64,000 bases of DNA. It comes from Brevibacillus panacihumi W25 (GTDB taxonomy: Bacteria > Bacillota > Bacilli > Brevibacillales > Brevibacillaceae). Below, piece by piece: positions 30,653 to 38,842 of the stretch. Below the pieces are notes generated by a model. It had not been told where the DNA came from, made no database searches, and saw only the letters and a list, made by a program, of their open reading frames with translations. The DNA lies in the NCBI RefSeq assembly GCF_000503775.1, contig NZ_KI629782.1, positions 2,317,079-2,381,078 of the forward strand. Reading direction: 5' to 3'. The position numbers and the translations under genes were made by a program. Positions within the stretch are counted from its first letter, which is position 1, and each line of letters opens with the position of its first letter.

Positions 30653-33466
30653 CTATGGACGAACCGTACGCATGGACGAGCTTTTCTTTTTGGGTGCTGC
30701 TTTCTTTTCTTTAGAACGTCCGCCATACAATACGCCCCCAATCCCCGCTACAAAGGTTGGAATCCCCGAGGTGACAAGGATCAAGGCCCAATCCCGGAAG
30801 TTCAGGTCAGTGGTTTTGAAGATCGGCTGCAAGGCATCGATATATACCACGCCCAATACCAGGACCAGAGAGGAGACGACCGCCCAGACCAGGTATTTGT
30901 TTTCAAAAATATTGCGGTGAAAGACGCTGTATTGGCTGCGGCAGTCAAAGACGTGGATCAGCTGCGCCATCACGAGAGTAACGAAGGCGACGGTCTGTGC
31001 ATGCACCAGATCGTCCGGATTTTCGTGGAGTGTGAGCCAGAATGCCAACAAGGTCATCGCTCCGATCAAAAATCCGCGGCTGATGATTTTCCAGCCGAGA
31101 CCGCGGCTGAAGATGTTTTCGTTCTTGTTGCGCGGCTTTTGATACATCGTATCCCGCTCCGCTGGATCGACACCCAGTGCCATCGCTGGCAGGCCATCAG
31201 TCACCAGGTTCACCCATAAAATCTGGATCGGCACCAGAGGCAGCGGCAGACCCAGCAGCATTGCGAAAAACATGACGAGGATTTCTCCGACGTTGGAGGC
31301 TAACAGATAGCGGATAAACTTGCGAATATTGTCGTAGATGTTGCGTCCTTCCTCCACGGCGGCGACGATGGTGGCGAAGTTGTCGTCACGCAGTACGAGA
31401 TCAGCGGCTTCCTTGGTCACATCCGTCCCGGTGATGCCCATCGCGATGCCAATATCGGAGGTTTTGATCGCCGGAGCATCGTTGACTCCGTCACCCGTCA
31501 TCGCTACGACATGTCCTCTGCTTTGCAGGGCCCGTACAATCCGCAGCTTATGCTCTGGCGAGACGCGAGCGTAGACGGAGACGCGCTCGGCGTATTCCGC
31601 CAGTTGATCATCCGACATATTGTCCAGCTCCCGGCCCTCCAGCACTTCCCCGTATCCGCGCGTCATCCCGATCTGGCGGGCGATGGCTTCTGCCGTCACC
31701 TTGTGATCCCCGGTAATCATAACTGTCTTGATTCCAGCCTGATGACACAGGGCAATAGCAGGTCGTACCTCTTCTCGCGGCGGATCGATCATCCCGACAA
31801 GGCCGACAAACACCAGATGGTTTTCCATCGAAGTGTGGGGCTGTCCGGAACGATACCCTTGCAGTTGACGATAGCCGAAGGCGAGAACGCGAAGGGCGCG
31901 CGCCGCCATTTTTTCGGTCTGATCCAGGACCTGATGGCGCAGAGTGGCGGAAAGCGGCTGCAGCTCTCCCTTCCAGAGAATATGCGTAGAGCGGGCCAGT
32001 ATGGCCTCAGCCGCCCCTTTTGTCAACAAGGTATAGGTCCCGTCTGTTCCTTTTTCCACCACGGACATCATTTTGCGCTCCGAGTCAAAGGGGTACTCCT
32101 CTACCCGAACCGACTGCCCGTTTTTGCTGCGCTCAGAGCCTGTGCCTTGTCCTTTTGCCGCCAAGACTTTCAAGGCTCCCTCTGTCGGATCTCCCATGAC
32201 ATGCCAGGTCCGAGTCGTCTTGCCCATGCCCAGCAGCTTGCGAGCGCTCTGCTCCTCGCTGGTCAACGTGGCATTGTTGCAGCGATCCGCGATACGCAGA
32301 ATCTGGTTCAAGGCGCCATCTCTGGCTGGCGACACCGTTTTTCCATAGAGGTGAAACGCTCCCTGCGGCTCATACCCTCTGCCGCTTACCTCGTACATGG
32401 TGTCACTGTGCCACACATGGGTGACGGTCATCTTGTTCTGCGTCAAAGTTCCGGTCTTGTCTGAGCAAATGACAGAGGCGCATCCCAACGTCTCCACTGA
32501 CGGCAGCTTGCGAACGATGGCGTTGCGCCGAATCATGCGCTGTACGCCCAGGGCAAGCGCAACCGTCACGATCGCAGGAAGTCCTTCCGGTATGGCTGCG
32601 ACTGCCAAGCTAACACCCGCCAGGAACATGGTAAACAGTTCATGGCCATGCCAAATCCCAGCCACGATCACTACGATGGTCAGCAAGACGGCGACTACGA
32701 CCAGCATCTTACCCATTTGCTCCAGTCTGACCTGCAATGGCGTCTCGGCTTCCTCTGCTGTGTTCATCAGATGCGCGATTTTACCAATCTCGGTGTTCAT
32801 TCCTGTCTCGACGACAATGCCGCTTCCTGTCCCTCCGGTGACCATCGTCCCCATGAACCCGAGGTTTTTCTGGTCCCCGAGCGGAACCTGTGCTCCGTTC
32901 GTATGCTCCAGCTTGCGGGCGGTCTTGCTGACAGGCAAGGATTCTCCCGTCAATGCCGACTCCTCAATCTCCAGTCGATTGGCCGAGACGAGACGCAGAT
33001 CCGCTGGCACGCGATCTCCTGCCTCCAGCAAGACCAGATCTCCCGGCACGAGTTGGGAGGCGGGAATCATCGAGAGGTGTCCATCCCGCATTACCCTCGC
33101 CATCGGGGAAGCTAGATCCTTCAACGCTTGCAAGGATCGCTCCGCCCGCGCTTCCTGGATGAAGCCCAGTACGCCATTGATGATGATGATGGCGATAATG
33201 GTGATCGCATCCAGATACTCTCCGAGAAAGTACGAGATCAACGTGGCAATGAACAGAATGACCACCATAAAATCCTTGAACTGATCAAGAAAGACCGTAT
33301 AGAGAGGCTTTTTCTTGCTCTCAGCCAACTTGTTGGCGCCTTGTTTTGCCAGCCTCCGCTCAGCCTCCTGTTGAGCCAGTCCCTGCGACGAATTGCTCTG
33401 AAGGGCTTCGATCACTTCGGTTGCTGCCAACGTGTACCATTTTCGAATGGGTTGCTGTGATTCCAC
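30653..33466 (-). CDS. P-type Ca2+-transporting ATPase (SERCA-like, YloB type)
   Basis: A 937-residue P-type pump with 10 helices. Seen are TGES in the actuator domain, the phosphorylation motif CSDKTGTLTQNKM, FDSERKMM, TGDGVNDAPAIK, the Ca-binding AAIPEGLPA in helix 4 and IQILWVNLVTDGLPA in helix 6, which mark the PIIA calcium class rather than heavy-metal pumps. It closely follows B. subtilis YloB, a spore-associated calcium ATPase. GTG 33466 is 8 bases after GGAGG and is preferred over earlier in-frame ATGs at 33472 and 33481, which are too near or inside the ribosome site. The ORF is open further upstream (to 33598), but that part is unlike the family. Confidence 0.9.
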   Translation of the reverse strand: MESQQPIRKWYTLAATEVIEALQSNSSQGLAQQEAERRLAKQGANKLAESKKKPLYTVFLDQFKDFMVVILFIATLISYFLGEYLDAITIIAIIIINGVLGFIQEARAERSLQALKDLASPMARVMRDGHLSMIPASQLVPGDLVLLEAGDRVPADLRLVSANRLEIEESALTGESLPVSKTARKLEHTNGAQVPLGDQKNLGFMGTMVTGGTGSGIVVETGMNTEIGKIAHLMNTAEEAETPLQVRLEQMGKMLVVVAVLLTIVVIVAGIWHGHELFTMFLAGVSLAVAAIPEGLPAIVTVALALGVQRMIRRNAIVRKLPSVETLGCASVICSDKTGTLTQNKMTVTHVWHSDTMYEVSGRGYEPQGAFHLYGKTVSPARDGALNQILRIADRCNNATLTSEEQSARKLLGMGKTTRTWHVMGDPTEGALKVLAAKGQGTGSERSKNGQSVRVEEYPFDSERKMMSVVEKGTDGTYTLLTKGAAEAILARSTHILWKGELQPLSATLRHQVLDQTEKMAARALRVLAFGYRQLQGYRSGQPHTSMENHLVFVGLVGMIDPPREEVRPAIALCHQAGIKTVMITGDHKVTAEAIARQIGMTRGYGEVLEGRELDNMSDDQLAEYAERVSVYARVSPEHKLRIVRALQSRGHVVAMTGDGVNDAPAIKTSDIGIAMGITGTDVTKEAADLVLRDDNFATIVAAVEEGRNIYDNIRKFIRYLLASNVGEILVMFFAMLLGLPLPLVPIQILWVNLVTDGLPAMALGVDPAERDTMYQKPRNKNENIFSRGLGWKIISRGFLIGAMTLLAFWLTLHENPDDLVHAQTVAFVTLVMAQLIHVFDCRSQYSVFHRNIFENKYLVWAVVSSLVLVLGVVYIDALQPIFKTTDLNFRDWALILVTSGIPTFVAGIGGVLYGGRSKEKKAAPKKKSSSMRTVRP

Positions 33467-33522
33467 CTTCATCTCCTCCATCCACTTCTCACTCTTTCTC
33501 ATGTCTATGCAGACGAGCTGGA

Positions 33523-33556
33523 AAATAAAACAACCCGTCCTCTTGAATGGACGGGT
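33523..33556 (-). terminator. ytaF terminator
   Basis: ACCCGTCC/GGACGGGT stem with an 8-base loop; on the minus strand it is followed by TGTTTTATTTTCC. Confidence 0.75.
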
Positions 33557-33575
33557 CTGACAGGAAGCATATGAT

Positions 33576-34253
33576 TTAGAAGATTTTCGCCACGCCAATG
33601 CAGATCAATAAGATCGGCGGAAGCCAGGTGAGTCCTGACAGCCATTTATGCTGCCCAATCCCGCGTCCCAAGGCCAATCCTGTCCACAGCAGCAAGGCGC
33701 TCATCACCGCGATGCAAAGGGAGACTAGCAGGGGCGAATACCCCAAAAACGTCAAGCTAATCCCCGCTCCAAAGGCATCCAAGGACAGGGCAAACCCCAG
33801 TATGACGGCTTCCCAGCCCATAATATGCCCTGAGCGGTCCGCATCCGCTTGGGACGGATCGCGCAGGATCTGAATCATCAAGCCAAACATGCGAAACTGC
33901 GACAACACCGTACGTTCTGGCTCTCTCTGTCCAGCAGCATCGACAGGAGGGGGAAGCTCCTCCTGACTTGATTCAGCTTGTGGAGGGGAGGAGACAAGCC
34001 GCCAAAACGTAAACAAGCCCATCGCGATCAAGACAGCAGCCCCTACCCGCTGACCGACTTCGGGGGTTAACCAGTAGGTAAGCGAGGAGCCTACCATCAT
34101 GACACCGTACACCACAGCAAACGAACATCCAGACACCACGATCAGAGACAGAAATGGCATTTTCATCTTTCGCAGCCCATACGTCAAGCCAACACTGACA
34201 CTGTCCATGCTGATGGCCAGGGAAACGAGCAGGAGTGATAGCCATCCGCTCAT
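33576..34253 (-). CDS. ytaF: Sporulation membrane protein YtaF (MntP-like fold)
   Basis: A 225-residue membrane protein with six helices in two inverted halves, each with a conserved Asp motif: LVSLAISMDSVSVGLTYGLR near 10-29 and LGFALSLDAFGAGISLTFLG near 150-170. This is the YtaF family, related to MntP manganese exporters and linked with sporulation. A charged loop (about 88-130) separates the halves. ATG 34253 follows GAAAGAGGTGACC. Transport of a divalent cation is inferred from the fold. Confidence 0.88.
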   Translation of the reverse strand: MSGWLSLLLVSLAISMDSVSVGLTYGLRKMKMPFLSLIVVSGCSFAVVYGVMMVGSSLTYWLTPEVGQRVGAAVLIAMGLFTFWRLVSSPPQAESSQEELPPPVDAAGQREPERTVLSQFRMFGLMIQILRDPSQADADRSGHIMGWEAVILGFALSLDAFGAGISLTFLGYSPLLVSLCIAVMSALLLWTGLALGRGIGQHKWLSGLTWLPPILLICIGVAKIF

Positions 34254-34430
34254 ATATGGTCACCTCTTTCCCGTTGCCTACTAGGTATACGCGGAGGGCC
34301 CATCCATTGTGCATGAACATGCTATGTGGTTTGAAGCGATGCTGCTGGGAGGATCCTGGTTTGTAAATCGCCAAGCGTTCTGCATGCTGAAACGGGAATT
34401 TTCCAACTGCCAAAAAACGGAACAAGTAAA

Positions 34431-34466
34431 AACCAAGCGGACAACACTGTGGTAGTCCGCTTGGTT
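34431..34466 (-). terminator. Original terminator of the interrupted lipoprotein gene
   Basis: AACCAAGCGGAC and GTCCGCTTGGTT form a 12-bp perfect stem. On the minus strand it ends in TTTTTAC. It lies 43 bp past the stop of the 3' gene remnant and is now nearly 2 kb from the promoter because of the inserted element. Confidence 0.75.
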
Positions 34467-34563
34467 AAGGATGTAAAAGATCTTTCTGCTCTTAAGGGAA
34501 TTTCAAACTCATTTAATTGTTATTTGGTTGTCAGAAGAACTATCATTACTAAAAATAATTCCC

Positions 34564-34569
34564 CATTTA
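34564..34569. repeat. Target-site duplication, left copy (CATTTA)
   Basis: The same six bases occur at 36549-36554 directly after the right end of the element. The reading frame of the split gene is restored when one copy is removed, which confirms the duplication. Confidence 0.85.
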
Positions 34570-34604
34570 GAGAGCCCTGCAAAAGTCCACCTACTATCTG
34601 TAAA

Positions 34605-34625
34605 CTGAATCCCCAGTGCTTTTAG
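34605..34625 (+). repeat. Direct repeat flanking the GC-rich segment, copy 1
   Basis: CTGAAT-CCCCAGTGCTTTTAG here corresponds to CTGAA-CCCCAGTGCCCTTAG at 34890-34909. This copy also forms the left arm of a hairpin with GTACTGGGGATT. Confidence 0.55.
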
Positions 34626-34889
34626 GTACTGGGGATTCATGTGTCGTGAATGTAGCTGTAGTGGGGAGAAGCATGTTTCCGATCTGCGCTACGGTCTACG
34701 TCCCGCAAGGGAGTTAAACTGTCCGCTCCACAGCGATCCTGGGGGAAGCGCAAAACGGCGCGCAGCTCCGGAGTTTATTCATAGGTTGCGCTTCTGTTTC
34801 CCCGGGCTTCGCTGTTCCGCTAGGCTGGACTCCGCCAATCGCTCCGCCTGGAAACCTGCTTCTCCTCCGAAACAGTAGGTTTTCAAAGG
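34626..34889. ncRNA. GC-rich, self-complementary non-coding segment inside the IS (candidate structured RNA)
   Basis: This 264-bp stretch is clearly richer in G+C than the transposase gene. GAAGCGCAA pairs exactly with TTGCGCTTC, and the flanking CAGCGA, GGGGAA and GTCC have complements TCGCTG, TTCCCC and GGAC in the right order, giving a long multi-part stem. A 79-codon plus-strand ORF crosses it but encodes an Arg/Ser/Pro-rich product unlike a folded protein. It lies between two direct repeats. Either strand could be transcribed. Identity is unknown. Confidence 0.35.
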
Positions 34890-34909
34890 CTGAACCCCAG
34901 TGCCCTTAG
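34890..34909 (+). repeat. Direct repeat flanking the GC-rich segment, copy 2
   Basis: CTGAACCCCAGTGCCCTTAG, 17 of 20 positions shared with copy 1 after one gap. Confidence 0.55.
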
Positions 34910-34958
34910 ACATTGATGTTTGTTGTACAATGAGAAGAAAACGAAAGAGTGGGAACCA

Positions 34959-36446
34959 TTGCTACAGCCCTCTAAACAAATGACGGCATCTTTCCATGCC
35001 GAATTATACAAACTGATTCCCGAGGATCACCCATTACGAAAAATCAATGAAATCGTAGATTTCACGTTTATTCATGACTTAGTTCGTTCCTCTTATTGTG
35101 AGCATTACGGAAGACCTGCTAACGAACCAGAACTCCTGTTTCGTTTGCTGTTTTTACAAGTTCTCTACAATCTTTCGGATGAACGCATCATTCAGGAAAC
35201 GCAGGTAAACCTCGCTTACAAGTGGTTTTTAGGTGTAAATCCGGAGGATAACCTTCCTGACCCCTCCCAACTGTCTCGCTTTCGTAATCATCGATTAGGA
35301 GCAGGAGCCGTGGATGAGGTGCTCATATCAGTTGTGCGTCAGTGCATCGAAAAAGGTCTTGTGAAGTCAAAGACGATCATCATGGACTCCACCCATACAC
35401 TGGCAGCTTCGCAAAAACAAAAGCCACTTGAAGTACTTCGAGATGCGGCGAAGCGCCTGTTCCGTGTTGTGGTGAAAAAGCATCCCAAGCTTGAGAAGAA
35501 ACTCCCGAAGTTACCGGGGTTGAGGAAAGAAGATCAAGAGGATGCCGAGAAGATCATGCTTCAGTACCTGGCTAATCTTGGGGAAACTGTTGAGTTGTTG
35601 TTGCCGGATCATGAAGGTTCCATCTCGGAGAAAGTTCGAATCGCCAAGGCCATCGTGGAAGACGAGCGTCTCCTTGCCAATAAAGGCATTATGTCGGCCA
35701 TTGATCCGGATGCACGCTTTGGATGGAAGAGCAATACAAAATCCTTTTTTGGCTACAAAGAACATATCGCCATGACAGAAGAAGAGATCATTACGGCTGT
35801 GGAAGTTACTGAAGGAAGTTCGGATGACGGCAAACAATTCAAAGAACTTTTGAATCAAACCTTGGACGCAGGTATAGAAGTACATGAAGTGATTGCTGAC
35901 ACTGCATATTCGGGTAAAGATAATTTGGAAGAGATGAAAAGTAAGCAGATTCAACCCGTCGTACCACTTAACCCGATCGTACATAACGGAGGGCTTAGAC
36001 AAGAAGGTTTTGAATACAACAAGGATGCAGACTTTGTTATTTGTCCGGCAGGACAACACAGTATTCGAAAAGCTGTCCAAGGAAGCAAGCAAAGTGGCAA
36101 TAGTCGTTCTCTTGTTTTCTATTTCGATACCGAGAAATGCAAGGCGTGCCCGCTTAAGGAAGGATGCTTCAAGCCAGGAGCGAAGAGCAAAACCTATTCC
36201 ATTCGGATTGTGGCGGAACATTACCAAGAGCAAATCGAGTTTGAGAACAACGATACGTTCAAGGAACGTATTTGTCGCAGACCGATTATTGAACATAAAA
36301 ATGCGGAACTAAAAAGGTATCATGGGATGACCAAGGCTAAGTACCGTGGTCTCTTTCGCATGCGAATACAGGCCATACTTACGACTTTCGTCGTAAATGT
36401 AAAACGGATGATAAAATTAACAGAGAAAATGCAGTCCGCCTCCTGA
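34959..36446 (+). CDS. IS1182-family transposase
   Basis: A 495-residue DDE transposase. The N-terminal domain LIPEDHPLRKINEIVDFTFI and PELLFRLLFLQVLYNLSDER is followed by the catalytic core: first Asp in IIMDSTHTLA, second in VIADTAYSGKDN, and Glu in IIEHKNAELKRYHGM. A cysteine cluster, CKACPLKEGC, lies near 405. Length and order are those of intact IS1182 transposases. TTG 34959 follows GAGTGGGAACCA; the open frame begins earlier at 34920. A terminator hairpin overlaps the stop codon. Confidence 0.92.
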   Translation: MLQPSKQMTASFHAELYKLIPEDHPLRKINEIVDFTFIHDLVRSSYCEHYGRPANEPELLFRLLFLQVLYNLSDERIIQETQVNLAYKWFLGVNPEDNLPDPSQLSRFRNHRLGAGAVDEVLISVVRQCIEKGLVKSKTIIMDSTHTLAASQKQKPLEVLRDAAKRLFRVVVKKHPKLEKKLPKLPGLRKEDQEDAEKIMLQYLANLGETVELLLPDHEGSISEKVRIAKAIVEDERLLANKGIMSAIDPDARFGWKSNTKSFFGYKEHIAMTEEEIITAVEVTEGSSDDGKQFKELLNQTLDAGIEVHEVIADTAYSGKDNLEEMKSKQIQPVVPLNPIVHNGGLRQEGFEYNKDADFVICPAGQHSIRKAVQGSKQSGNSRSLVFYFDTEKCKACPLKEGCFKPGAKSKTYSIRIVAEHYQEQIEFENNDTFKERICRRPIIEHKNAELKRYHGMTKAKYRGLFRMRIQAILTTFVVNVKRMIKLTEKMQSAS

Positions 36447-36467
36447 GGGAGATTGAACTGCATTTTT
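36426..36467 (+). terminator. Transposase gene terminator
   Basis: AAATGCAGT pairs with ACTGCATTTTTT, with an inner CCTCC/GGGAG block. It overlaps the stop codon at 36444-36446. Confidence 0.7.
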
Positions 36468-36997
36468 TCGTTATTGCCCTCTTTTTTACACAATTCAATG
36501 GGGTTACTCGAGTTGCAAGCTCCAACAAGGGGATTTTGCAGAGCTCTCCATTTATCACCTTTTTTTTCTAGGGATAAGGTTAATTCATTTGGTATTTCCA
36601 CACCTTTGGCTCCCTGAATTTTGTACTGAACTTTGATAGATACTACCCCATTTTCCCCCTCTTGTGTCTCAAGTATCTTAAACTCTGTGAGTTGATGTCT
36701 TTCAATAGAAGCTTTAAATCTATCCTTATCGGGCACATTGGACCCACCAAGCATTTCATACGCTTTATCTACCTCTTTATTCTTGATGGCTGCAAGATAT
36801 TGACTGACAGTGTCCTCCGGTGACTCACCTTGAGTTGAACATCCCATTATCGAAATTGTTAGCAACAAGAAAACAAGCACCATTGTTAATTTCTTTTTCA
36901 TAAAAACCTCCCATTTTTTGGTAGATTAGTTCTCGCAATTGTGTTACCATTCAACATTTTACCATATTTAGTAAAAATATGAAATGGAGTGATTGCT

Positions 36998-37528
36998 TTG
37001 ACTAAAACAAAAAAGGCTTTAATGATTGGCAGTCTAGTTTTAACAATGCTTGCCCCCTCTATCGCCTCCGCCGAAGTTGGTAAAACTAACAAAGACTATG
37101 AAAAGCTTTATGGCCCAGAAAGTGGAAGCCATCGATTCTTATCGGAAAGTGAGATTAAAGAGCGACTACAAACAGAAGGTGACATAGAGATACAAGCGTC
37201 ATATGGAAAAATCTTATGGTCGGCTGAATATGTGGTAAATTCTTTCTATGTAATTCCTAAAGCTGTATATGTAGCTTCGGCAACTAATAACAACATACGA
37301 ATATTGTCAGATGCGCAAAAAAATACAGGGAGCAACTCAACTTATGACATTGAGTTGGTGGAATGGAATGATTGGGCAAATGGATGGGCAGTCGTACAGG
37401 AAGTTGAAATGCGTATTGGCTCAAAACAATACGAATACTTTGAAGACTTAGATGATGATGTTGATTATCGTCTTAGAGTCGTTGGAAATGTGAAAGGAAT
37501 TGTCACGGTATACCAACAAACCAGATAA
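36998..37528 (+). CDS. Secreted protein of unknown function
   Basis: A 176-residue exported protein with a typical signal peptide (KTKKALMIGSLVLTMLAPSI, cleavage after ASA). The mature part is acidic and Tyr/Trp-rich, with a likely beta-sandwich C-terminus (WAVVQEVEMRIGSKQYEYF, DYRLRVVGNVKGIVTVYQQ). The start is TTG 36998, 8 bases after GGAG; the GTG at 36989 is part of that site. It is divergent from the interrupted lipoprotein gene and lies in the same AT-rich patch, which suggests they arrived together. No family recognised. Confidence 0.7.
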   Translation: MTKTKKALMIGSLVLTMLAPSIASAEVGKTNKDYEKLYGPESGSHRFLSESEIKERLQTEGDIEIQASYGKILWSAEYVVNSFYVIPKAVYVASATNNNIRILSDAQKNTGSNSTYDIELVEWNDWANGWAVVQEVEMRIGSKQYEYFEDLDDDVDYRLRVVGNVKGIVTVYQQTR

Positions 37529-37540
37529 TTCTTCGGAAAA

Positions 37541-37798
37541 CTAACTGAAGAACTCTTTATCATATCCCCCCTTAATAGTCAGATACATCAAAAAGTCTGC
37601 ACTTACTTGGGGGGATATTCTTAATTTCTTAATAGTAGTAGGAGTGTTTTGCCGTAAACTGAAATTGAGTAAAGGTAGGACATACTCATGATTCAGCTCA
37701 TTTAACCCAAATGGTAATATTTCGAAGCACTCTACCTGCATTTTTAAAGGTTAACCATGCAAGATCGTTATCTATCGAGTGGTAAACGAGTTTCTCAA
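37541..37798 (-). pseudogene. Probable decayed gene fragment
   Basis: Two minus-strand frames each carry protein-like sequence: one reads LVYHSIDNDLAWLTFKNAGR and stops near 37695; the other opens at 37741 (MQVECFEILPFGLNELNHEY) and runs to 37541, 66 codons. They overlap, as expected if a single frameshift broke one longer gene. No ribosome site precedes the second. It may instead be a chance ORF in AT-rich DNA. Confidence 0.3.
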
Positions 37799-37799
37799 G

Positions 37800-38759
37800 T
37801 TAATTAAACTCCACATCACTGTACAGTCCTGCTATCTCCAACGCTGCCGTCTTGACTGCCGCAGCCAAACGGGCCGGTTCGAGAACCCGCACTTTATTTC
37901 GGAAGGAGAGCAAAAAACTGATCAGCCAATCCTGGTCAGGCATGGTGGTCCGGACGAGGAGAGAGCCATCCGGCTGCCGTTCAATGTCATCCTCGTCAAA
38001 TCGATCCGCAACCACAGCTTTCAACGCGCTGGAGAAGTGCAGGACGACATCGACCATAGGCCCGGGGCGGTCCGGCAGCTGCCTCCATTTTTCATTCAGT
38101 TTTTCTAGCTCCATATCCCGTCGTTGGAACGTTTCTGCTTGCGTCTGCAGATCTCGGATTCGTGAGAGCCGAAAAATCCGGTAATCCTCACGTTCCAAAC
38201 AATAGCCGTGCAAATACCACTTGTACCCTTTGAGGACAAGGCCCATCGGTTCCACGCGCCGCATCGTTTCTTGCCCTAGATGGTCGGTATAGGAGAAGCT
38301 AACCAGCTTTTTTTCCTTTGCTGCATGGTTCAAGACCTCATATTTTTTCCGCTCTGCCTCACTCGATCTCCAAGGCGTAAAATCGACCAGGATTTGGTCG
38401 CGATCAGCCAAACTCCCTTGTTCTGTCTGCGAGACCAAGGCGCCAACCTTTTCAAGCAACCGCTCCATGCTCGATTCACTCAGTGCTTTGGTAGATTGGA
38501 GACCACGCAGCGCAGTCAGCATGGCGATCAACTCGTCATGAGAGAGCATCTGCCGATCCAATCGGAAGCTGTCCATGATTTCATAGCCCCCTTCTGTACC
38601 CATATAGGAAACAATCGGTATACCTGCCAGACTCAAAGACTCCATATCACGGTAGATGGTGCGAAGCGACACTTCCATCCGTTCTGCCAACTCTTGTGCC
38701 TGCACTCTCTTCCGGTTTAAAAGAATGATAGTGATCGCCATAAGGCGCTCCAGTTTCAT
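37800..38759 (-). CDS. WYL-domain (YafY/DeoR-type) transcriptional regulator
   Basis: A 319-residue regulator. The N-terminal helix-turn-helix (LMAITIILLNRKRVQAQELA, VSLRTIYRDMESLSLAGIP) is followed at about 140-225 by a WYL domain, in which the motif reads KWYLHGYCLEREDYRIFRLS, and by a C-terminal WCX extension. WYL proteins bind nucleic acids or nucleotides as ligands and control stress, repair or defence genes. The drug-exporter gene lies 83 bp upstream in the same direction, so the two may be co-transcribed. ATG 38759. Confidence 0.88.
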   Translation of the reverse strand: MKLERLMAITIILLNRKRVQAQELAERMEVSLRTIYRDMESLSLAGIPIVSYMGTEGGYEIMDSFRLDRQMLSHDELIAMLTALRGLQSTKALSESSMERLLEKVGALVSQTEQGSLADRDQILVDFTPWRSSEAERKKYEVLNHAAKEKKLVSFSYTDHLGQETMRRVEPMGLVLKGYKWYLHGYCLEREDYRIFRLSRIRDLQTQAETFQRRDMELEKLNEKWRQLPDRPGPMVDVVLHFSSALKAVVADRFDEDDIERQPDGSLLVRTTMPDQDWLISFLLSFRNKVRVLEPARLAAAVKTAALEIAGLYSDVEFN

Positions 38760-38842
38760 GGCCGTGCCTCCTGTACAATTCCTGATACCCCAATCATAAA
38801 CCGAGTTTCATCTGGATCAAGGTATGTTTCTTGAGGGCCTGA

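Larger units (their letters stand above)
34570..36548. mobile_element. IS1182-family insertion sequence
   Basis: A 1,979-bp element. Its left end GAGAGCCCTGCAAAAGTCC and the reverse complement of its right end GAGAGCTCTGCAAAATCCC agree at 16 of 19 positions, and CATTTA is repeated on both sides. It contains one full-length transposase gene and, to the left of it, about 390 bp without a credible gene. That space holds a strong hairpin (34609-34636), a GC-rich self-complementary segment, and two near-identical 20-bp direct repeats. The transposase and ends look intact, so the element may be active. Confidence 0.88.
34509..36901 (-). pseudogene. DUF4878-like lipoprotein gene split by the insertion sequence
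   Basis: The 5' part (36901 to 36549) encodes a signal with lipobox IMGC and a DUF4878/NTF2-like domain (SPEDTVSQYLAAIKNKEVDK, then a segment ending KKGDKW). The frame then runs into the element and would add about 75 foreign residues. Removing the element and one copy of the 6-bp repeat CATTTA joins it exactly in frame to GIIFSNDSSSDNQITIK and a stop at 34509, giving a 135-residue lipoprotein. ATG 36901 follows GGGAGG. The truncated form lacks only the last strand and may still be made with a foreign tail. Confidence 0.85.

Noticed and set aside
34639..34878. 79-codon plus-strand ORF inside the insertion sequence
   Set aside because: No ribosome site, Arg/Ser/Pro-rich product, and the DNA has extensive self-complementarity that better explains its composition. 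Kept only as a note under the structured segment.
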